From positions 1 through 7,608 of the forward strand of contig JAESSZ010000592.1 in the NCBI GenBank assembly GCA_016763875.1: DNA of 7,608 bases, written 5' to 3'. This document shows, piece by piece, positions 1 through 4,759 of this stretch. The DNA comes from Nannocystaceae bacterium (GTDB taxonomy: Bacteria; Myxococcota_A; Polyangia; Nannocystales; Nannocystaceae). Under the pieces are notes generated by a model that saw nothing but the letters and a program-made list of their open reading frames with translations, had not been told where the DNA came from and did no database searches. The number at the start of each line of letters is the position of its first letter. The first letter of the stretch is position 1. Position numbers and translations under genes: made by a program.

Positions 1-1161
1 CAACAAGATGCGCCCGCGGACGTTTTGGCGGACCTCGCCGACTTGCGCGCTGCAAAACACGACCCCGCCGTCGCCCGACGACTCGACCGGGGAGCAGTGC
101 AGTCCGTCGAGCGTGTCCGCAAGCAGCTGCTCGGTCTCGTGGGCCGCGGAGGAGACACGGGGGCCGAGGCCGAGGACGCTCTGTGCGCCGCACTCTTGAT
201 AGCCTTTCCTGATCGTGTGGCCCGGGCCGAATCCCGCCCGGGACGTCACGACCGCTTGGTATTCGCGGCGGGCGGCGACGCGGAACTGGCGGCCGAGTCC
301 GTCGTGCACGGTGCCGATCTCCTGGTCGCTCTAGCCGTCGAGCAGCGTCGCGATGGCGCCAAGATGCGCACGCTGGTCCGCAGCGCCGCACATATTGAAC
401 TGGAGTGGCTGCTGGAAGTGCACGGTGACCGGCTCACGGACACCACCGTCGTCCGTTTTGACGCACGCCTGGGTCGCGTCGAAGCGACCGCCGAGACGCG
501 GTACGACGGGCTCCTGGTCGAGTCGACCCCGCTCAAGCAACTTCCGCCCGAAGCCGAAACCGTGCTGCGGGATGCCGCCCTGCTCGCCGGCCCGCGCAGT
601 TTCGTCAGCAAGCCTGACGACTACGATGCACTGCTGATGCGCGCGGCGTTCTTGGCCAAACATCGCCCCGAGATCACCGTGCCCAACGAGGCCTACGCGG
701 GCGCCCTGCTCGCGAAGATGTGCGCGGGCGCCCGGAGCTTTGCGGATCTACGCCGCGCCGACCTGCTCGGGCAACTCCTCGGAAGTCTCGACACACAGGC
801 ACGCAACGCCTTGCAGCGGCTTGCGCCCGCCCAAGTCGATCTCGGCCGGGGGCGACGATTGAAGGTCAACTATGAGGTCGACCGTGACCCGTGGGTCCAG
901 TCTCGACTGCAGGATTTCTTCGGTGCGAGTCGCGGACCGGCCGTGGTCGATGGCGCGGTGCCGCTCGTGCTGCATCTGTTGGCCCCAAACAAGCGCGCGG
1001 TGCAAATCACCACCGACCTCGCCGGTTTTTGGGAACGGCACTATCCCGAGATTCGACGGACGCTTATGCGTCGCTACCCGAGACACGACTGGCCGGACGA
1101 CCCCATGACGGCCAGCCCGCCCGCACCCCGTTCACCGCGACGAAAGCCCCGACGCCGTTAG
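1..1161 (+). CDS. hrpB: ATP-dependent RNA helicase HrpB, C-terminal part (5' end outside window)
   Basis: The frame is open from the first base and ends at TAG 1159-1161, giving 386 residues. HrpB is normally about 800-850 residues, so roughly the C-terminal half is visible and the DEAH motor domains lie off the left edge. The TTG at 25 is not a credible start, because homologous sequence continues upstream of it. Recognisable parts: a segment with FPDRVA (around 210-230), equivalent to the family's 'ayPDRiA' region; a region like 'vvarr..rlGaLvL.e.pL' (about 445-540); and the diagnostic HrpB C-terminal domain (about 860-1110), with VPLVLHLLAPNKRAVQ, then TDLAGFWERHYPEIRRTLM, then RYPRHDWPDDP. 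The family consensus there is close to 'LLsPagRPvqvTrDLagFW..sY..vrkemrGRYPkHpWPeDP'. The tail is basic (RSPRRKPRRR), as is common in this family. HrpB is a DEAH-box helicase whose cellular role is poorly defined in most bacteria. It converges on the SDR gene with 3 bases between the stops. Confidence 0.93.
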   Translation, partial: QQDAPADVLADLADLRAAKHDPAVARRLDRGAVQSVERVRKQLLGLVGRGGDTGAEAEDALCAALLIAFPDRVARAESRPGRHDRLVFAAGGDAELAAESVVHGADLLVALAVEQRRDGAKMRTLVRSAAHIELEWLLEVHGDRLTDTTVVRFDARLGRVEATAETRYDGLLVESTPLKQLPPEAETVLRDAALLAGPRSFVSKPDDYDALLMRAAFLAKHRPEITVPNEAYAGALLAKMCAGARSFADLRRADLLGQLLGSLDTQARNALQRLAPAQVDLGRGRRLKVNYEVDRDPWVQSRLQDFFGASRGPAVVDGAVPLVLHLLAPNKRAVQITTDLAGFWERHYPEIRRTLMRRYPRHDWPDDPMTASPPAPRSPRRKPRRR

Positions 1162-1164
1162 CGG

Positions 1165-1899
1165 CTACGCGCTCCAGCCACCGTCGACGTCGATGACTTG
1201 CCCGGTAATGTAGTTGGCGCCGTCGCCCAGTAAAAACGCTGCCAAAGGCGCAACGTCCATCGGCACCCCAGCGCGCCCGAGCGGAACCTCTTCGGCGTAG
1301 GCCGCGTATCCTTCGGGCCCAAGGTCGGCGGTCATATCGGTCTCAAGCAGCCCAGGGGCTATTGCATTGACTCGAATGCCACGTGGCGCCAACTCGCGCG
1401 CAAGGCCTCGCACGGCGCCTTCGACTCCAGCCTTGGCCGCCGAATAGGCGACCTTCCCGGGCAGGCCACGTCGCGCAAGATTCGAACTGATGAACAAGGT
1501 CGAGGCCCCCGTCGCGATGAGTCCTTCGCGCAGCAGGCCCCGCAGCAATATGAGCGGAGACTCTAGATCGAGACGAAGTTGGTCGCGCAAGGGATCCCGA
1601 CCATCGACCAAGACCTCGGTGAAGTCCGCTCGCCGAGAGATACCCGCGCAAAACACGACGCCGGACATCGGTGGCGTATCCAGGTGCAGATTGACGACGA
1701 GTTCCTCAAGCGCCGCATCCTCGGCAAGATCCGCCTGCACCATGCGCAGCGTCATCCCCAACTCATGTTGGAGTGACTTGGCGGCCTCGCTATTGGTGTT
1801 CCACGTCCCTACGACGTCGTGTCCCAACTGCACCAGGATTTTTGCGATCGCGCGGCCAATACCCCGCGACGCTCCCGTCACTAATACTGTACCGCTCAT
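1165..1899 (-). CDS. FabG-like short-chain dehydrogenase/reductase (SDR)
   Basis: A 244-residue classical SDR, the usual length for single-domain FabG-type enzymes. It has the Rossmann cofactor motif TGASRGIG (residues 8-15), the D-L pair after strand 4 (57-58), catalytic Ser138/139, and YSAAK with Tyr152 and Lys156. It also has the family's IRVNAIAPGLLETDM stretch (175-189) and the C-terminal YITGQVIDVDGGW. Two deviations: the 'NNAG' turn reads FCAG (83-86), and the tetrad Asn expected in 'tNLss' is Asp111 in RLDLES. The start is ATG 1899-1897, overlapping the upstream gene's TGA (ATGA), with GAGGAG five bases upstream. By family it is an NAD(P)H-dependent ketone reductase; 3-oxoacyl-ACP reductase would be the default name. 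Tight coupling to a FolB-type protein makes a pterin-side-chain or dihydropterin reductase role plausible (compare FolM and sepiapterin reductase, both SDRs), but the TGxxxGIG motif is FabG-like rather than the FolM/PTR1 variant, so substrate is unassigned. Confidence 0.93.
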   Translation of the reverse strand: MSGTVLVTGASRGIGRAIAKILVQLGHDVVGTWNTNSEAAKSLQHELGMTLRMVQADLAEDAALEELVVNLHLDTPPMSGVVFCAGISRRADFTEVLVDGRDPLRDQLRLDLESPLILLRGLLREGLIATGASTLFISSNLARRGLPGKVAYSAAKAGVEGAVRGLARELAPRGIRVNAIAPGLLETDMTADLGPEGYAAYAEEVPLGRAGVPMDVAPLAAFLLGDGANYITGQVIDVDGGWSA

Positions 1900-2579
1900 G
1901 CGTGCTCCTCGATCTCATCACTGGGAATGAATGGGGGAAAGTCGCAACAAAACAGCGTCGCTCGCTTCTCGGTCGCGTTGCGATAACTGTGCGCCTTGCC
2001 CCGCGCCCACACCACCGGTTGCCCGAACGCGACCGGATTCGAGGCCTGCAGTAGCTCGCCGGACACAAGCCACTCCAACTCTCGCATCACCTTGTGGTGA
2101 TGCCTTGGGATCTCTTTGCCCGCATCCACGTGCAGCAAGTACAACCCGGCATGACGCGTCTCCAGAAGGATCTCAACCCCGCCCCAGGGCGTTGACTCAG
2201 AGCCTCGGGTGAAGTCGTTGCGTTGTCGCGATATGCACACCGCCGCCGCCGAGGCGCGTCCGAGCAGCGCACCGGGCTTGGCGATTCGTACCTCGACCGT
2301 GCTGAGCTTGGGGTACACACCAAAGAGCATCGCGGCGACTTCCTCGGCAGCGTTCTCGATCAGCCAGTAGCGTCGAAAACGAAGCAACGCGGCGATCTGA
2401 TCGGTGGCCAGATCGTAGTCTACGGTCTCGGCAATGCGTGAGCTTCGACCCGCCTCACGCAGGTCCAAGCCCAGGCTCAGGTCCACAACGATGCCCTGCT
2501 CGCGGTCGCGTTCCTCGGGGCGCACCCCGACGATGCAGTCCAGCTTCATGCCTTGGATCTCGATGCTGTCGCCGTTCAC
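1896..2579 (-). CDS. Dihydroneopterin aldolase (FolB)-cupin fusion protein
   Basis: A 227-residue protein; stand-alone FolB is about 115-125 residues. Residues 1-118 are a FolB/FolX domain. GVRPEERDREQ places Glu23 at the catalytic Glu of E. coli FolB (E22). TVDYD gives Tyr55 (E. coli Y53), LIENAAEEVA gives Glu75 (the pterin-anchoring Glu), and IAKPGA gives Lys101 (E. coli K98). All active-site residues are therefore present, though the usual Tyr of 'GVYxxE' is Arg20. Residues about 131-220 are a cupin. Motif 1 fits G(x5)HxH(x4)E(x6)G exactly (Gly154, His160, His162, Glu167, Gly174). Motif 2 fits except Pro to Ala192 (Gly186, Gly194, His197, Asn201), so the 3-His/1-Glu metal site is complete. 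The start is GTG 2579-2577, overlapping the aminopeptidase TGA, with AAAGG eight bases upstream. FolB converts 7,8-dihydroneopterin to hydroxymethyldihydropterin and FolX epimerises the triphosphate. Which chemistry this domain does, and whether the cupin is catalytic or a ligand sensor, cannot be read from sequence. Confidence 0.9.
   Translation of the reverse strand: MNGDSIEIQGMKLDCIVGVRPEERDREQGIVVDLSLGLDLREAGRSSRIAETVDYDLATDQIAALLRFRRYWLIENAAEEVAAMLFGVYPKLSTVEVRIAKPGALLGRASAAAVCISRQRNDFTRGSESTPWGGVEILLETRHAGLYLLHVDAGKEIPRHHHKVMRELEWLVSGELLQASNPVAFGQPVVWARGKAHSYRNATEKRATLFCCDFPPFIPSDEIEEHA
1905..1910 (-). promoter_or_regulatory. Ribosome binding site of the SDR gene
   Basis: GAGGAG on the minus strand, five bases before ATG 1899-1897. 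It lies inside the last codons of the FolB-cupin gene. It fixes the SDR start and shows that the SDR can be loaded by ribosomes terminating on the gene in front. Confidence 0.75.
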
Positions 2580-4102
2580 GAGGTTGGCCTTTCATTCGCC
2601 CAGCGCTGGGCAGCCTGCTGGGCGAGCGCTATCAGCAAACGGGTGCCATACCCGCTCCCGCCCGCCGCTTGGAGTTCGCCGTCGACCTGAGATGAACCGT
2701 GTCCTGCCATATCAACGTGCGCCCAAGGATAGTCCACGAAGTGCCGCAAAAACGCTGCCGCCACGCTAGCACCGCCTTCCGCGGGCCCAGCGTTGCGCAG
2801 CTCGGCGAGGCGGTGCGGAAGCTCTGCGGCGTGACAGGGATGGATCGGCATCGGCCAGACAAGGTCTCCGGTCGCCATCCCGGCCGCAACAAGGAGGTCG
2901 CGCGCTTCGGTATCGTTGGTGAACAGAGCCGCGAAGGCCGGCCCTAACGCCGTCCAACTCGCGGCCGTCAGCGTCGCGATATCGACCACAAGCTTCGGAG
3001 AGAACCGTGAGATCCACGTCAGGCAGTCGGCGAGGACCAAGCGTCCTTCGGCGTCGGTGCTCTCAACAAAAACCGTGCTTCCATCCATGGCCGAGAGAAC
3101 GTCGCCGGGTTTGTAGGCCGTTGCATCGACCACGTTCTCCACCAGTGGCGCGACACCAACAACATGCAGCGGGACACCGAGCCGGGCGATCGCTTGCATC
3201 GCGCCGATAACCGCAGCCGCCCCCGCCTTGTCGTCGGTAAAGGCATGCATCAAGTGCGTCGTCTTGAGGTTGTAGCCCCCGGTGTCGTGCACGACGCCTT
3301 TTCCGAGGAGGACCAGCGTGGGTAGTTCCGCGTACCCGGTCGGGCGATGCTCAAGTGTAAGTAGGGCACCCGGACGTTCTGCACCGCGCATCACGGCGGC
3401 CAACAAGCCCATGCCGAGTTTCTTGATCTGTGCCGGGCTCTGCACATCGACGTGTAGTCCAACCTCGCTCGCGAGTTCTCGGACACGCCGCACGATCTCG
3501 CCTGGGTAGCCGATGTTCGCGGGCAGGTCGGCGATCGAGCGCGCAACGAACGATGCCTCGGCGACAATCACCGCCGCTTTGACCTCCGCCCGCACGCGAG
3601 CGAGTTCACTACGGTCGACACAAAGGGTGACCCGTTGCAGCGTCGAGGGCTCCGCGTCGCGCTGGAACTCAGTGTTGGCGTGACTCCGCGCCAGGATTGC
3701 GTCCACGAATGCCGCAGGATCGATCGCCTCAGGTAGCGGTGCGAGCACCAGGTGCCGAACGCCTTGGGCGTGGCTGGCATGCTCCGCCGCGGCCCCCAAA
3801 CGTCGCGAGGTCGCGAGCCGTCGCTGGACCCGCTCACTGACGGTGATATCCCCGCACCACCCGTCCTGAGGATCGCCATCCGCGCTGGTCCCCAGGCACG
3901 CCATGATCACGCGTGGTGCGACCGTGCCGTGCCCTTCGAGCCAGGTCATCGCGTCGACTTCCTTGACGAGCAGCCGACTCGCATCCGGTCGCAACAGGTC
4001 TTTGAAGGGCAGTCGGTCCTTCCTCACCGGCAGACCGTAGGTCGCCAGGATCACATCGCCTTTGACCTTCTCGGCTGGTCTCGCCACGACATCGATCCGC
4101 AC
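2576..4102 (-). CDS. Leucyl aminopeptidase family protein (peptidase M17)
   Basis: A two-zinc M17 aminopeptidase that removes N-terminal residues from peptides, normally as a cytoplasmic hexamer. From GTG 4102-4100 it has 508 residues (E. coli PepA: 503), beginning VRIDVVARPAEKVKGD, a normal M17 N terminus. An in-frame TTG at 4120 would add six residues and is less likely. The N-terminal macro-like domain covers about 1-160. The catalytic domain has LLGKGVVHDTGGYNLK (Lys268, Asp273, Lys280), FTDDKAGAAAV (Asp291) and STDAEGRLVLAD (Asp350, Glu352, Arg354). These match the metal ligands and catalytic Lys/Arg of PepA, offset by two. The end GGASVAAAFLRHFV, WAHVDMAG and GYGTRLLI is also typical. 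Oddities: His replaces Phe before DTGG, and TDDKAG replaces the usual MKxDMAG. No signal peptide is visible. It is first in the cassette and overlaps the FolB-cupin gene by 4 nt. Activity is expected; its link to pterin chemistry is unknown. I withhold 'pepA' because M17 paralogues are common. Confidence 0.93.
   Translation of the reverse strand: MRIDVVARPAEKVKGDVILATYGLPVRKDRLPFKDLLRPDASRLLVKEVDAMTWLEGHGTVAPRVIMACLGTSADGDPQDGWCGDITVSERVQRRLATSRRLGAAAEHASHAQGVRHLVLAPLPEAIDPAAFVDAILARSHANTEFQRDAEPSTLQRVTLCVDRSELARVRAEVKAAVIVAEASFVARSIADLPANIGYPGEIVRRVRELASEVGLHVDVQSPAQIKKLGMGLLAAVMRGAERPGALLTLEHRPTGYAELPTLVLLGKGVVHDTGGYNLKTTHLMHAFTDDKAGAAAVIGAMQAIARLGVPLHVVGVAPLVENVVDATAYKPGDVLSAMDGSTVFVESTDAEGRLVLADCLTWISRFSPKLVVDIATLTAASWTALGPAFAALFTNDTEARDLLVAAGMATGDLVWPMPIHPCHAAELPHRLAELRNAGPAEGGASVAAAFLRHFVDYPWAHVDMAGHGSSQVDGELQAAGGSGYGTRLLIALAQQAAQRWANERPTS
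2588..2592 (-). promoter_or_regulatory. Ribosome binding site of the FolB-cupin gene
   Basis: AAAGG on the minus strand, eight bases before GTG 2579-2577 and within the 3' end of the aminopeptidase gene. It supports the GTG start and the 4-nt overlap (GTGA) as the true junction. Confidence 0.6.
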
Positions 4103-4255
4103 GGCCGCTAGGTATATCAAGTGTGGCTGGCCCTACCGCCACCCACACGTCGTTCGCTGGATCGTCCCGTTGGCTGGAGCCAGGCGGTACAACCCGCGCG
4201 GCGATGTGCAGCAGGCACCTACGAGCGCACAGCGGGCTGTGCTAGAGATCCAGCC
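4103..4255. other. Divergent intergenic region between aminopeptidase cassette and Cys-rich lipoprotein
   Basis: This 153-base stretch must carry the start signals for both the leftward cassette and the rightward lipoprotein gene. It contains a 6-bp inverted repeat (GTGTGG at 4121-4126, CCACAC at 4143-4148, 16-base spacer) and a short hairpin-like TGGCT-GG-AGCCA (4171-4182). For the rightward gene, TGCTAGAGA (4240-4248) could be a weak extended -10, with AGAG doubling as a poor ribosome site 8 bases before ATG 4256. None is strong enough to name an operator. Confidence 0.4.
4111..4116 (-). promoter_or_regulatory. Possible -10 element for the aminopeptidase cassette
   Basis: TATACC on the minus strand, in a short AT-rich island (TTGATATACCTA) within GC-rich surroundings. 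Initiation about seven bases downstream would fall one or two bases before GTG 4102, giving a nearly leaderless mRNA. This fits the lack of a Shine-Dalgarno sequence there. No convincing -35 box is visible, so this is tentative. Confidence 0.25.
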
Positions 4256-4759
4256 ATGCTCCGCAGATTAGCCCTTCTTTCCTTGGTTCCCGCGTTTGCG
4301 ATGTCTTTCGGTTGCGTCGTCGTGGAGGACGACGACAACAACGACACCGGCAACGACAATGCCGATGACGGCCAGCCGAGCGCGACGGACGACGGAGTGG
4401 ACGACGGAGTGGACGACGGCGGCTCGACCGCTGCAGCCGACGACGGTGACGATGACGGTGACTCGACCGATGCAGGCGACGAAACCGCCGCGGACGAGAG
4501 CACTGGGGCTGCCACCCCTCTTTGCGGATGGGGCACCATCGAAGACGCGATGGTCGCGGAGGGCTACACCTGTGGCGGCGAGGGCGAAGATCCCAATGGG
4601 AACATCTCACTCGCCTGCCCAGAGATTGAGCTCGTCGCTGGCGCGGAGTGCCCGAGCACCATCGAAGGCGAAGGCTGCTGCGACGGCGACACGGTCTGGT
4701 TTTGCGGACTTGAGGACGACGGTATGACCGAAATCCTCGTCTCCATCGCCTGCGAGTAA
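4256..4759 (+). CDS. Acidic-linker, cysteine-rich predicted lipoprotein
   Basis: A 167-residue protein from ATG 4256. The frame is open further upstream from a GTG at 4121, but the signal peptide begins at this ATG. Residues 1-20 (MLRRLALLSLVPAFAMSFGC) form a lipoprotein signal with Cys20 as the likely lipidated residue; the box MSFGC is slightly non-canonical, with Phe at -2. Residues about 24-87 are a disordered linker extremely rich in Asp and Gly with Ser, Thr and Ala, including the repeat DDGV-DDGV-DDGG (45-56). Residues 88-167 are a compact module with eight cysteines (90, 106, 121, 132, 141, 142, 150, 166), including CGWG, YTCGG, GCCDGDTVWFCG and a terminal ACE, suggesting four disulfides. 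This resembles lineage-specific modules in Nannocystis-like myxobacteria, of unknown function. It is probably anchored at the cell surface or periplasm. The stop TAA abuts the stop of the convergent L,D-transpeptidase gene. Confidence 0.85.
   Translation: MLRRLALLSLVPAFAMSFGCVVVEDDDNNDTGNDNADDGQPSATDDGVDDGVDDGGSTAAADDGDDDGDSTDAGDETAADESTGAATPLCGWGTIEDAMVAEGYTCGGEGEDPNGNISLACPEIELVAGAECPSTIEGEGCCDGDTVWFCGLEDDGMTEILVSIACE
4388..4423 (+). repeat. Tandem 12-bp repeat in the lipoprotein linker
   Basis: Two identical copies of gacgacggagtg (4388-4399, 4400-4411) and a third diverged copy (4412-4423). They keep the frame and encode DDGV, DDGV, DDGG. The repeat is a likely site of linker-length variation by slippage between strains. 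Confidence 0.85.

Noticed and set aside
25..1161. A complete 378-residue gene starting at TTG 25
   Set aside because: The frame stays open to base 1 and the protein matches only the C-terminal half of HrpB, so the true start is outside the window.
1165..1899. Naming the SDR as fabG or folM
   Set aside because: The motif is FabG-like but the context is pterin-like and two key positions differ, so neither symbol is supported.
4121..4148. Inverted repeat GTGTGG...CCACAC as an operator
   Set aside because: Six-base arms with a 16-base spacer are expected by chance in GC-rich DNA. It is noted in the intergenic entry but not called as a site.
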